Shown: positions 1-7,979 of the stretch, one piece after another
Numbering within the stretch: position 1 is the first letter of the stretch
Layout: the number at the start of each line of letters is the position of its first letter
Assembly (NCBI GenBank): GCA_003020965.1
Contig: PXRL01000008.1
Location: 170,760 to 234,759 of the forward strand
DNA: 64,000 nucleotides
From: Halobacteriales archaeon QS_4_69_225
GTDB lineage: Archaea > Halobacteriota > Halobacteria > Halobacteriales > Haloarculaceae
Reading direction: 5' to 3'
Position numbers and translations under genes: made by a program
Notes under the pieces: generated by a model
Database searches by the model: none
What the model was told of the DNA's origin: nothing
What the model saw: the letters and a program-made list of their open reading frames with translations, nothing else

Positions 1-330
1 TCAGCTGTCGATGGCTCCAGTCGTCGCTGTCTGCGGACCTCAGCAAGGGCATCTTCGAGCGTGGCCAGAGTATCGATCGCTGCGAGTTCGTCGGTGATCT
101 CGTCGATGAGTGCGGCTCGTTCGATAGCGGTTTCGTCTCCCTCGGTCGTCTCGATCGAGGCAACGCGAACCTGGCGTTCCTCATGCCACCCACAGTCCCA
201 ACAATTCCGTGAGACTGCGATACACTCGTCTTCATCCGCTGCAAGGAGGGCGTCGGTGAGTGATGCCGAAAGCGGGTAGTCCGGCCCGATTTCGAGTGCT
301 ACCGAGGACCCGCATGTGGGGCAGTCCATA
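1..330 (-). CDS. Small zinc-binding CxxC protein
   Basis: A complete 109-aa frame runs from ATG at 330 to TGA at 3-1. It has CPTC at residues 3-6 and CWDC at residues 43-46, a spacing typical of a small haloarchaeal zinc ribbon. The C-terminal half is acidic and predicted helical. Nothing catalytic is visible, and a role in DNA or protein binding is only inference. It is the first gene of the lower-GC accessory island. I do not recognise a named function. Confidence 0.6.
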
Positions 331-477
331 GTTCTCCTGAAGAGCGCCCGTCTGTTGAAGATAGTGGAGTGATGCGATCGTCGCACAAACAGGCTGTGAA
401 GGGGAAGACTCCTTTTTGAGTTGATTGGAGAGGAATCTGTGCTCTTGGTGTCGCCATCGGCAGCGGGTTAAGTCCGT

Positions 478-819
478 TTAGGAGGAGATGTAGTCGATCA
501 ACTGGCTGGCCACATCTTGGGTGCGATCGTCGACGAGAGAGGTCAGGTAGTGCTCGACATCGGCGGCACTGTTGAGAGTCGCAAGCGACCACGGAAGCAC
601 GTGACTTCGTTCTCCGAGTGGGTCGCCATCGTAGTCGTCGTCTCGGAGTGTGAGTGCCTCCTCATGACAGGTCTTCGAGGAGAGCAGGACCGTGATGAGT
701 TGGGTACCATGGTTTGGGAGGTGCGGCGCTCCCAGAACGAGCATCGGGCGACCTTTCTCCGAGAGCGGGTCACTCGCCCAGACGATGTCGCCACGTTCTA
801 GGTCCCCGAACGCAGTTAC
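478..819 (-). pseudogene. MazF/PemK-like toxin lacking a start codon
   Basis: The frame reads as a MazF/PemK-type endoribonuclease toxin: LERGDIVWASDPL near the start, then GRPMLVLG, a central VLLSS strand and a final ASQLIDYI helix. At about 113 aa it would be normal length. The expected start overlaps the stop of the upstream winged-helix gene, but the codon there is GTA (819-817), within GTAA, where a GTGA overlap would be usual. No ATG, GTG or TTG lies in frame upstream before a stop. The first ATG, at 744, is inside the fold and would remove the first beta strand. The toxin is probably silent, unless GTA is used or the base is a sequencing error. Confidence 0.6.
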
Positions 820-1094
820 TGTACTCCTTCCATTTTGTCGGTCTGAAGTTCTTCGAGACGCTCCTCACCGTATTGTTCATCTGCATTCTCGTAATGTCGG
901 TGGAGCCGGTAAGCAGATTGGAGCCGTTCCCTGTCGTCCGTGATCGCCCAGTACGGGCGCTTGTGCCGCACGAGACCGCGTTCCTTCAATCGCGAGAGAA
1001 TCGCGCTGACAGCGTCCGTCTCCAGCCCGAGTCGCTCGAATTCGTTGGCGTCAGCGTTCTCGAACTCGTCGATATCGATGGTGCCGCTCGACAT
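816..1094 (-). CDS. Winged-helix (MarR-like) regulator, likely antitoxin partner
   Basis: A 92-aa protein. Residues about 25-52 look like a helix-turn-helix and wing (DAVSAILSRLKERGLV, then PYWAITDDRERL), followed by a charged helical tail. Small winged-helix proteins directly upstream of a MazF-type gene usually act as autoregulating antitoxins, and the stop here overlaps the expected toxin start. A role as repressor and antitoxin is therefore likely but inferred. If the toxin start is really lost, the antitoxin survives alone. Repeats just upstream of the gene could be its operator. Confidence 0.7.
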   Translation of the reverse strand: MSSGTIDIDEFENADANEFERLGLETDAVSAILSRLKERGLVRHKRPYWAITDDRERLQSAYRLHRHYENADEQYGEERLEELQTDKMEGVQ

Positions 1095-1126
1095 AGACTA
1101 ATGTTGGTACTGTTGGAACATAGTCG
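1091..1126 (-). promoter_or_regulatory. Candidate operator of the winged-helix gene
   Basis: The sequence contains two close copies of CCAACA separated by GTA on the minus strand (1102-1116). These are flanked by direct copies of ACATAG at 1091-1096 and 1118-1123. The position over the start and promoter of the 816-1094 gene suits an autoregulatory operator. This is inferred from position and repetition only. Confidence 0.35.
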
Positions 1127-1184
1127 TTTGGCATGTTTGTTACCGTGGATAGGGCGTTCCGGTGCCCAAGACTGCGGGAGAGGG

Positions 1185-1528
1185 TCACTCTAATAGCGTC
1201 GCGACGAGATGCTCCATCGAGATCGCGCGTCCAGTACGTCGCGGGCCCGCCAGGACTACATCGCGCACATAACTGCAACGGTCCCTCGAGATGGCCGAAT
1301 TCGACGCGGAACCGGGTGAGCGCTGCGAGGGCATCGACGACGAGCCCACAGCTGTCGCAGGCGTGGTGATCGCGCTCATCGGGATCCGACTCTGTCTGGA
1401 TCGCGCAGTCCACGCGGATGGGGTGGGTGACCCGCTTCTCTTTTCCCCCATGTGTAAGCGGCCCCAGTCTCCGTGCCCGGTGCGGCCTCACAAAAGGCAC
1501 ACCCGGCCAGCGTCTGTTGCTCGCTCAT
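1185..1528 (-). pseudogene. Multi-CxxC zinc protein (DUF7558-like), frameshifted twice
   Basis: The product reads across three frames. It starts at 1528 with CAFC at residues 10-13 and reaches TWGK. After an extra A in an AAAA run near 1450 it continues in the next frame with a VDCAIQ stretch, CDSC and CARC. It then shifts again near 1215 to finish EHLVATLLE with TGA at 1187-1185. Four cysteine pairs suggest a zinc protein of a family common on haloarchaeal plasmids, which I recall as DUF7558; that name needs a database check. Either it is a dead gene, or one shift is a homopolymer sequencing error. Its start overlaps the upstream gene. Confidence 0.5.
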
Positions 1529-1811
1529 CCCCCTCGCCGGCGCCGTGGGTAGCCATCCATTCTTCATGGAAGACGGCGAATTGTAGCGGCGATTTGGACG
1601 CTGTCCTGCTGGGCTCGTGCACAAGGATGCGCTGGTCGACGACTGGGGTGACCGTCCCGGCATCAAAGAAATATCGAAGCATCTGACGGGCTGTCTCGTC
1701 GTCGAGATCTGCTGTCGATGGTGATCGGGCATCCCGATCCTGCGCGAGCAGTTCCACTTCGAACCGTTCGTGATCGTCTGTCGTATCGTCGTATCTATCC
1801 GGGTCAGACAT
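1488..1811 (-). CDS. Haloarchaeal accessory protein of unknown function
   Basis: A 107-aa acidic protein beginning MSDPDRYDDTTDD. Its conserved-looking core includes DLDDETARQMLRYFF, TVTPVVDQRILVHEP and LQFAVFHEEWMA. I recognise it only as a small hypothetical found in haloarchaeal accessory regions, usually next to the multi-CxxC protein encoded here at 1185-1528. It overlaps that gene by about 40 nt and its ATG overlaps the stop of the preceding frame. There are no motifs that allow a function to be assigned. Confidence 0.55.
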   Translation of the reverse strand: MSDPDRYDDTTDDHERFEVELLAQDRDARSPSTADLDDETARQMLRYFFDAGTVTPVVDQRILVHEPSRTASKSPLQFAVFHEEWMATHGAGEGDERATDAGRVCLL

Positions 1812-2238
1812 ACGTACTGGGGGCAGTACGGGAATCGCCCCGCACCCGTTCTGGGGTATAATAAACAGGCGCTACTGACCTCTCGGTCAACATGTGCACC
1901 CGAGACGAGCAGGTCGCGGCGATCATACACGGCCCCGAAAAGAGCGACCAGTAGGCCCAAGCCGAACACGCCAAGCAGCGGTTCTGATATTGACGGGGCG
2001 CGGGGGCGATCCGCCCGCCTGCCTGCGGCCTCTGAGCTGTATCCCTATCTGTATCTGTACCTACACTCTCATGAGGAGAACTCCGCAGCGCCGTCGCCAG
2101 TTCGTCCGCGCTCGTATCGCCCTGATCGTAGGCCCGCACGAACCGCCATTGTGTTTCGGGATCGTCGATTTCGAGCAGGATGTCGGCAGCCTCTTGATCG
2201 GTATCCGAAAGAGCTTCGCGCGCCCGCCGCTCGCTCAA
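1804..2238 (-). pseudogene. Probable frameshifted helical/membrane protein
   Basis: The frame starts at TTG 2238. About 68 residues are credible: an acidic helical segment with SDTDQEAADILLEIDDPETQ and RFVRAYDQGDTSADELATAL. After about 2030 this frame turns Cys- and Arg-rich and unlike a haloarchaeal protein. The alternative minus frame then gives a clean membrane helix (LLGVFGLGLLVALFGAVYD) followed by DRRDLL. The simplest reading is a roughly 130-aa protein with a frameshift around 1990-2040. The nominal stop at 1804 overlaps the next ATG. The family is unknown. Confidence 0.4.
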
Positions 2239-2274
2239 TCCGTCGGCAGTCTGGAAGACTGTGGTCTGTTTAGA

Positions 2275-2496
2275 TCAAAGGGTAGCGAGACAGTTTTGAG
2301 CTGCCTCTCGCAAGTCGGGATCAACTGTGTCGGCCTGGAGGTCCACGAGCGTTGATTGGAGGCTATCGAGACTGGATTCATCAAGATAGTTCTGGAGGCA
2401 CACGTCTTCGAATAGTTCGAGCGCGGCGAGAAACGCCTCGCGTCGCTCTGAATTATCTGTCGCGCCACGGAGAAGCGAAATCATGTCCTCAATCAC
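2275..2496 (-). CDS. Small helical protein of unknown function
   Basis: A 73-aa, mostly helical acidic protein starting at GTG 2496, directly after the TAA (2499-2497) of the upstream frame. The sequence is regular (SLLRGATDNSERREAFLAAL, then LDSLQSTLVDLQADT) and resembles a HEAT-like or four-helix fragment. The two adjoining frames are similar in composition and may be parts of one helical repeat protein. No functional motif is seen. Confidence 0.5.
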   Translation of the reverse strand: MIEDMISLLRGATDNSERREAFLAALELFEDVCLQNYLDESSLDSLQSTLVDLQADTVDPDLREAAQNCLATL

Positions 2497-2832
2497 TTAC
2501 CTGTCAGGGACTTGAGCGAGTGCCTCGATGACAGTATTTTGGTAGTCCACGACCCCCCAGAGAGCGACAAGGAGTTGACGTCGGGCGCGTTCATCACCCG
2601 TGTCGTGTGCAGCGAATGCCTCAACCGTGGGACGTCTCAATGTGCGCTCCTCGGTCAACAAGTTATTGTAGCACTGGCGCACGAACTCGTCGTCGCTTCT
2701 ATCAGGCAGCGAACGGACGAACGGTTCGAGTGCGTTGGTCCGTTGAACGTGCTCCGCGAGCCACTCGTTGCGATGGCAGCCTCGGAGGGTTGAACCGATG
2801 CGTGTCTTTCTTTCGACGTCAGTAGGATTGAA
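2497..2832 (-). pseudogene. 5'-truncated helical protein
   Basis: An open frame of 111 codons with protein-like sequence throughout (NEWLAEHVQRTNALEPFVRS, then ALWGVVDYQNTVIEALAQV). It has no ATG, GTG or TTG between the TGA at 2835-2833 and the GTG at 2682. Starting at 2682 would give a 61-aa protein that discards half of the apparent fold. The 5' end was probably lost by recombination or point mutation. The gene ends flush against the GTG of the next small gene, which suggests an old two-gene operon. Confidence 0.45.
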
Positions 2833-3253
2833 TCACCCGTTCAGTACGTCTGCGAATGCGACAGCTAAGTTCGTCTCCTGTCGTTGTGACATCAGTTCGT
2901 CACCGACATGTCGAGTATAAATTGGGCGAATCCGGTCGTTCTCAAAGTCCCCGATCCTTTGAACGGAAGTGCAATCCTCAGGGGGGTGTACGGTATGGAT
3001 GATCGGAGGTCACCATCCGAATTCGTCGTCCGGCTTGACCACGTCACGTACGAGGTGATGACTACCTAAACAGCGTCGAGGCGACCCGCGAATTCTACGA
3101 AAAGCACGGCGATGAGGAGATCCAGTGGGTCGCTCCGGTTCCGGCGTTCGCTGAGGCTTTCCTCGGGGAAGGGAACTTTCCGAGCGGGAAGTCCGAATTT
3201 TCGCTTGTAATTGGCTGAGAAGTCCTGCACCGAGGTCCACGGTCCGCCGTTGA
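2833..3253. other. Gene-poor remnant region
   Basis: No intact gene is seen. A short plus-strand frame (about 3039-3218) contains DDYLNSVEATREFYEKHG, which looks like the amino end of a SAM-dependent methyltransferase or similar enzyme. It has no start and stops after about 60 codons, so it is treated as a gene remnant. The rest shows no recognisable feature. Confidence 0.35.
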
Positions 3254-3988
3254 TCAGCGCATCAGTTCGCCGCCGTTGACGTGCAGGGTCTCGCCGGTGA
3301 CGAAGCCGGCGTCCCGGAGGTAGGCGGCGGCCTCGGCGATGTCTTCCACCTCGCCGTACCGCTCGACCGGGATCTCCGCCAGTTCCTCCTTTTTCTCTTC
3401 GGCCGACCGGTCGGCGGTCATGTCCGTCTCGACGTGGCCGGGGGCGATGGCGTTGACCCGGATTTCGGGCGCGAAGTCCCGGGCGTGGCTCTTGCTCAGC
3501 GACACGAGCGCGCCCTTCGACCCGGCGTAGTGGCACTCGATAGGCGCACCACTGAAAGCGAGAATAGAACTGACGTTCGTGACCGAAGCACCGGGATCGT
3601 CTCCGGACGCTTCGAGTTCGGGGAGGGCAGCCTTCGTGCAGTTAAACGCCGAGTTGACGTTGACGTCCATCACGCGATCGAAGTCGCCGGGGTCGAGGTC
3701 GGCGGTGTAGACGTGCTGGTCGATCCCTGCATTATTGACGAGGTGGTCGACGCTGCCGAACGCCTCGACGGCGGCCTCGACCAGCGACGCGGCCTCGTCG
3801 TACTCCGAAACGTCTGCCTGCCGAACGACGGCCTCGCTCCCGGCCGCCCGCACCGCGGCGGCGGTCTCCTCGGCGGTGGTCGCGCTCTCATTGTAGTTGA
3901 CGACGACGTCGTAGCCGTCCGCGGCGAACCGTTCGGCTATCGCCGCGCCGATCCCGCGTGACGAGCCGGTGACGATGGCTGTTGACAT
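3254..3988 (-). CDS. SDR-family oxidoreductase (FabG-like)
   Basis: A 244-aa classical short-chain dehydrogenase starting at ATG 3988 (MSTAIVTG). It has the TGSSRGIG dinucleotide-binding loop near residue 7, NNAG near residue 83, a catalytic Ser in VTNVSS, and YAGSK carrying the Tyr-x3-Lys pair. It also has the APGHVETDM loop and a C-terminal VTGETLHVNGGE. The family reduces keto groups with NAD(P)H; closest in style are 3-oxoacyl-ACP reductases, but the substrate cannot be read from sequence. An upstream in-frame ATG at 4012 would add eight non-conserved residues, so 3988 is preferred. It is the first healthy gene after the decayed region. Confidence 0.9.
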   Translation of the reverse strand: MSTAIVTGSSRGIGAAIAERFAADGYDVVVNYNESATTAEETAAAVRAAGSEAVVRQADVSEYDEAASLVEAAVEAFGSVDHLVNNAGIDQHVYTADLDPGDFDRVMDVNVNSAFNCTKAALPELEASGDDPGASVTNVSSILAFSGAPIECHYAGSKGALVSLSKSHARDFAPEIRVNAIAPGHVETDMTADRSAEEKKEELAEIPVERYGEVEDIAEAAAYLRDAGFVTGETLHVNGGELMR

Positions 3989-4202
3989 GGCCGAATCTGG
4001 GCGCTGGAACACTTGGGCGTTTCCCGGACGCCTGGCCGACTCGGATTGACGCGGAATACGCTGAATTATCTACTAACTGATAAGATAGCCGTGCAAGATG
4101 TAGAGGGCGTTTCGAGCGGATCGACGGTAGTGATCAGTTTTCGATATGCTACAAGCCGACGAAGCTACGCAGCGGACGACGAGATCCGTGAGATACGTGG
4201 GA

Positions 4203-4212
4203 ATTAATTATA
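4203..4212 (+). promoter_or_regulatory. TATA-like promoter element
   Basis: TTAATTATAA lies about 24-33 nt upstream of the ATG at 4236, the spacing expected for a haloarchaeal TATA box driving a nearly leaderless transcript of the small membrane protein gene. Confidence 0.45.
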
Positions 4213-4235
4213 ACTCCGTCCGCGGGTGCTTGGAT

Positions 4236-4595
4236 ATGGCAATCATCGACTCGGTCATCGTGTTCACCGTCAGTCTGTTGCTGGGAGCGTTCGGAATCTA
4301 CATCGGCGGGCGGGTCATCACAGATTACGAGGATTACACGTATGCCATCGTGACGGCGCTGATCGGCGCGATCATTTGGGCGGTTATTGGATTTCTGTTC
4401 GGCTGGATTCCGCTCCTCGGACCGCTGCTCGTGCTATCTGCATACGTGGCCGTCATCAACTACCGATATCCGGGAGGGTGGGGCAACGCTATCCTGATTT
4501 CTCTGATCGCATGGGTCGCATCAGTCGTCGTTCTCTATGTCCTCGCAGCTGTCGATATCGCGAGTTTCGAGGCAGTCGGTGTTCCGGGCGCCTAA
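4236..4595 (+). CDS. Small membrane protein of unknown function
   Basis: A 119-aa protein with about four hydrophobic segments: residues 3-22 (SVIVFTVSLLLGAFGIYIGG), about 33-52, about 54-72 and about 92-112. The short loops carry YEDYTYA and NYRYPGGWGN. It probably lies wholly in the cytoplasmic membrane. The start at 4236 is preferred over an in-frame ATG at 4146, because the extra 30 residues are not hydrophobic and a TATA-like element sits right before 4236. Proteins of this type are widespread in haloarchaea without a known role. Confidence 0.7.
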   Translation: MAIIDSVIVFTVSLLLGAFGIYIGGRVITDYEDYTYAIVTALIGAIIWAVIGFLFGWIPLLGPLLVLSAYVAVINYRYPGGWGNAILISLIAWVASVVVLYVLAAVDIASFEAVGVPGA

Positions 4596-4868
4596 CTCTG
4601 AATCGCCGACTCCCGACGGATACCAGATCACCTGCCTCGGACGATGGTGAATGTGCGCTTTCCACCTTGCACTACTGATTCTGTCTATGACCATCTGTCA
4701 GCATGCCGTGCAAGATAGAGAGGATGAATTCGGCACGATGGCGGGCGCGATTGCCAACCCGTTCAGACGGGGTTGCGGCGACATCGGACCGAAGCCAGCG
4801 TCCACTCTGTCAACCATCTACGGCATGATTACTTGGCTCCCCCCACAACATACCGCAGGAACGCGGTC

Positions 4869-4880
4869 GATTTTAAATAT
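4869..4880 (+). promoter_or_regulatory. TATA-like promoter of the ferritin-like gene
   Basis: The A/T-rich GATTTTAAATAT stretch stands out in GC-rich surroundings, about 60 nt upstream of the ATG at 4941. It fits a TATA box with a transcript leader of about 35 nt. The inference rests on composition and spacing. Confidence 0.4.
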
Positions 4881-4940
4881 AGCGGGCACGTTCGAGCCCG
4901 GGTGATCCGATTCCAGTAAGCCAACCGAAGCGAAATCCGG

Positions 4941-5894
4941 ATGGTGAATAACAATTCAGGTACCACCCCTGGTGAAGATGTGGTAAATCAAAGCGGAAGC
5001 AACGACGAACGCCCGGGAAGCGACTCTCACAACAATACGCGGCGACAGTTCATTGCCGGGTCTGCCGGAGCACTCGGTGGCCTCGCGGTCGGCAGCGCAC
5101 TGCCTGGATCCGCTCTTGCTCAGGAAGACGGCGGCACGGAAGGCGATGGGGACGGCGACGATGACGACGGTGGATTCGAAGACGACGTCGCCATCCTCAA
5201 TTACGCTCTGACGCTGGAGTACCTCGAGGCCAGGTTCTACAAACGGGGTCTCGACAATATCGGCGAAGAAGCCCTCTGTACCTGCAAGGTTCTCGGCGAG
5301 GACAGTGACCTGCGCGCTCGGGTCTACGACGAACTGCAGACGATACAGGAACACGAGGAACAGCACGTCGACACGCTGGTGTCGACCATCGAGAGCCTCG
5401 GCGGAACGCCCATCGAGGAACCGGAGTTCGACTTCGGGCTCGCGGTGCAGTACCCGATGGCGTTCCTCGGGACGGCTGCACAACTCGAGGATATTGGCGT
5501 GTCCGCCTACGCCGGTGCGGCACCGTATATCGAGAACGAAGACCTGGTCGCACCCGCCCTCGGCATCCACAGCGTCGAGGCGCGTCACGCGTCGTTCCTG
5601 CGGACGCTCACCAGCCAGACGGGCTTCCCCAACGTGATCGACGAGCCTCGCTCCCAGTCCGAGGTGCTGGAGCTGGCAGGCTCCTTCATCGTCGACGGAG
5701 AAGACGATGAATCCCCAGACGACAATAGTACCGACAACGGGATGGACGATTCAACCGGTAACGGTACCGACAACGGGATGGACGATTCAACCGGTAACGG
5801 TACCGACAACGGGATGGACGATTCAACCGGTAACAGTACCGACAACGGAATGGACGATTCAACCGGCAACAGCACCGAAACGTCCAGTTCGTAG
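4941..5894 (+). CDS. Tat-exported ferritin-like domain protein
   Basis: A 317-aa protein. Residues about 33-60 form a twin-arginine signal (TRRQFIAGSAG and a hydrophobic stretch ending GSALA). After an Asp/Gly-rich linker a ferritin-like four-helix domain spans about 75-250, with metal-ligand-like residues in LTLEYLEARFY, IQEHEEQHV and ARHASFL. The tail is a low-complexity tandem repeat (see 5724-5867). Proteins of this ferritin_2-like family are exported and may bind iron or another metal outside the cell; enzymatic activity is not established. Its GC content and codon use fit the genome better than the neighbouring remnants. Confidence 0.8.
   Translation: MVNNNSGTTPGEDVVNQSGSNDERPGSDSHNNTRRQFIAGSAGALGGLAVGSALPGSALAQEDGGTEGDGDGDDDDGGFEDDVAILNYALTLEYLEARFYKRGLDNIGEEALCTCKVLGEDSDLRARVYDELQTIQEHEEQHVDTLVSTIESLGGTPIEEPEFDFGLAVQYPMAFLGTAAQLEDIGVSAYAGAAPYIENEDLVAPALGIHSVEARHASFLRTLTSQTGFPNVIDEPRSQSEVLELAGSFIVDGEDDESPDDNSTDNGMDDSTGNGTDNGMDDSTGNGTDNGMDDSTGNSTDNGMDDSTGNSTETSSS
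5724..5867 (+). repeat. Four tandem 36-bp repeats encoding a 12-aa unit
   Basis: Four copies of a 36-bp unit encode N(S/G)TDNGMDDSTG at the carboxy end of the ferritin-like protein (residues 262-309). The copies are nearly identical at DNA level, so copy number may vary by slippage. The unit is rich in N-x-T/S sites, which haloarchaea can N-glycosylate, and would form an extended acidic stalk. Confidence 0.9.
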
Positions 5895-6831
5895 CCGGGA
5901 ATCGAGAGACATATAAAATAAGCTGGAGGCCCAACACTCAACGAGATACGACCTTTTTGAGATATTGACTGCCCACCGAGTTGACATTCCTCCTCTACAT
6001 TCACGCGGAGACTAATGTCAATCGTTATCACGAATCATAAATACCCTGTGCCGTTCAGGGATGCCCTGTACTACTGATTCCGACACCTCGAATCTGATTG
6101 AACCACTCGTGCAAGACTCGCGCCCTCCATTTTGCACGCCGCGAAGAACATATACAGAAGTTGGCAGGAGTTTAAGCGGTCGGTCCATGCTCCAATCAAC
6201 CGTTGTATACGAATAGTAGTCAGTTACATCCCGTTCAAGCAGAAAGCGGGCTACCGAGCGGTTCGTAGTCGGCTCTGAGGCAGCATTACAGCTAGTCGAG
6301 ACACCGAAATGTGAGTAAACGTGGCTGCTGTAACGACGGGCTTGCTGAAGTCGGTCATCCATACAGGTCGGCTGCGTGCCAGTACATCATCCATTGTTCC
6401 ACGTCGAACGGACCTCCTACGACCGTATGTGTCACTTAGGGGGATATAACCTAAAGCCAGAGCGCTGGACGACCAGTATACGCGTATTACTGAAACCCCG
6501 CTACACCCCCAGAGTATGGGGGTGTAACGCCGTATTTCCAACGTTGAGATTCGACCGGATACGGGCGTCCGGTGATGCGGCAGTATCGGATTCGCGCCGC
6601 TCGCTCGCTCTCGACGGGCTACTGTACAGCCGCTCTTTCCCGGGACAGTCGCTCGATTCGCCCTCGCTGGATACCTGCCGCTACAGCAGTTCACGGAGGA
6701 CACATTCCGGACGTGCAGATGTCCGCAACACCGACTACACCCCCAACAGCGGCTGTAACACGCCGATTCTCTCCGGCTGTTGTAGTGTAGGTTAGCACCT
6801 GCTACTCGATTAGACCGGCGAGAGTAGTCGC
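5895..6831. other. Long AT-richer intergenic region, no convincing gene
   Basis: Over 900 bp with only short, unconvincing open frames. Notable are a 10-bp palindrome ATACGCGTAT at about 6478-6487, the TACACCCCC inverted repeat at 6502-6526, a second TACACCCCC at 6736-6744 followed by ACAG-CGG-CTGT, and a final TGTTGTAGTGTAGG stretch. These signals cluster beside the replication-type gene at 6832-7968, so an origin or operator region is plausible. Confidence 0.5.
6502..6526. repeat. Perfect 9-bp inverted repeat (iteron-like)
   Basis: TACACCCCC and GGGGGTGTA are separated by 7 nt. One arm recurs exactly at 6736-6744. The repeated site next to a primase/polymerase-like gene suggests a binding site for a replication initiator or repressor. 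It does not match the usual chromosomal origin-recognition box that I know. Confidence 0.6.
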
Positions 6832-7968
6832 TCAGAACCAGCCGAACAGCGAGTCGTCCGACTCGGACTCCCGTTCCAACTCGGCTTCGAGTTCCTGTCG
6901 ACGGGTGCGCTCTTCTTCGAGTTCGGCTTCCAGCTTCGCCTTCTCCTTGAGCAGTTCATCGAGTCGCTCCTGTAACTCCGTGATTCGCGCCGTCCGCTCG
7001 GCTTCGCGAGATTGTACCTCCTCTGAATTGGCCGACGTCGACGTCTCTGGATCCGTTGCCGCCGACCGTGTCTCCGGGGGCTCGTAGAACTCGGTCGTCC
7101 CTGCGACAGCCCGTTCGATGGTCTTTTCGCCGTAGGTGCTGCCGTCGGCGTAGTGAACCTCGTCCCACTTCTCCCGCATCAGTCCGGAGTCGCGGAACAG
7201 GCGGTCGATCCGCTGTTCGTCGCCACCGGTCCAGAAGGCCAACAGCGCACACAGCGCCATGTCCGCCTCCGAGTGACTCTCGTAGCCGGCCGTCGACCCG
7301 CGCCACAATCGCTCGAACTTCTCGCCGTTCTCTGCGTTTCGTGCCTTCTGGAGTAATCCGTTGTCGGAGAGTCTCCGTGTCGGCCGGCGCGGTGTCCGTG
7401 CTACGTCGTCGCTCGATCCGTCGTCCGGCGCAAGATATTCAGCGTGTATCCGTTGGAGCGCCTCCGTTCGCTTCTCTATGGTCGTTGGCGTGCCGTCGAC
7501 GTGGGCACCGGTGACGGTAAAGAAGCGGGCCGTCTCGTACAGCTCGAGATCGTCTTTTCTGTTCCGCCCGTCGGGGAGCGTCCCTTCGACGAGAACGTGA
7601 TAGCCGGTCCCGGAAGGGCTAATTTCGGTGAACGACCCCAGAATCTCAGTCACCGATTCGGCCCACCCCTCAGTTTCGCCCGTCTCGGGGTCTCGGCAGT
7701 CGTCGAGATCGACGCCGACAACCGGGTCATCGTCGGTAAACACGAACCCGAGGCCGTCTTCGCCCTCTCTTGTCGCTCGTCTCCGGGCTGCTTTAAATGA
7801 CGACCACGTCTCGGGATCAGTCGTCGAAGCGTACTTGCCCGTCCCGGGATCGATTGGAACCTTGGTCTGCTTGCCGTCCCGTGGTTCTTCGCGCCAGCAG
7901 AGCCACTGTTCGCGCCGCAAAAGCAACCCAGGGATCGCCTCACGCGTGGGAAGCGAGTGGTCTGGCAC
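6832..7968 (-). CDS. NrS-1 polymerase-like replication protein with coiled-coil tail
   Basis: A 378-aa protein. The amino half has the pattern of the phage NrS-1 polymerase-like primase-polymerase family: REQWLCWREEPRDGKQTKVP near residue 20, YASTTDPETW, GLGFVFTDDDPVVGVDLDDC with the acidic pair, and FTEISPSGTGYHVLVEG. A second module around residues 215-295 (FERLWRG, MALCALLAFWTGGD, the DRLFRDSGLMREKW stretch) is also typical of this family. Residues about 325-370 form an acidic coiled coil ending in DDSLFGWF. No helicase domain is present. Such genes belong to plasmids and proviruses, so this marks an integrated or decayed replicon. Confidence 0.75.
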   Translation of the reverse strand: MPDHSLPTREAIPGLLLRREQWLCWREEPRDGKQTKVPIDPGTGKYASTTDPETWSSFKAARRRATREGEDGLGFVFTDDDPVVGVDLDDCRDPETGETEGWAESVTEILGSFTEISPSGTGYHVLVEGTLPDGRNRKDDLELYETARFFTVTGAHVDGTPTTIEKRTEALQRIHAEYLAPDDGSSDDVARTPRRPTRRLSDNGLLQKARNAENGEKFERLWRGSTAGYESHSEADMALCALLAFWTGGDEQRIDRLFRDSGLMREKWDEVHYADGSTYGEKTIERAVAGTTEFYEPPETRSAATDPETSTSANSEEVQSREAERTARITELQERLDELLKEKAKLEAELEEERTRRQELEAELERESESDDSLFGWF

Positions 7969-7979
7969 TGGTCATCGGA

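Noticed and set aside
4869-4880. Possible replication origin at the A/T-rich stretch
   Set aside because: It is short, lacks flanking repeats, and is well explained as a promoter.
4651-4905. 84-codon plus-strand frame between the membrane protein and ferritin-like genes
   Set aside because: It has no domain or codon support and lies across the probable promoter region.
5724-5867. CRISPR-like repeats
   Set aside because: Repeats are directly adjacent with no spacers and lie in frame within a coding sequence.
6018-6703. Two overlapping minus-strand frames in the intergenic region before the replicase
   Set aside because: Composition is unlike a haloarchaeal protein (high Ser, Arg and Cys, few acidic residues) and the frames conflict with the repeats there.
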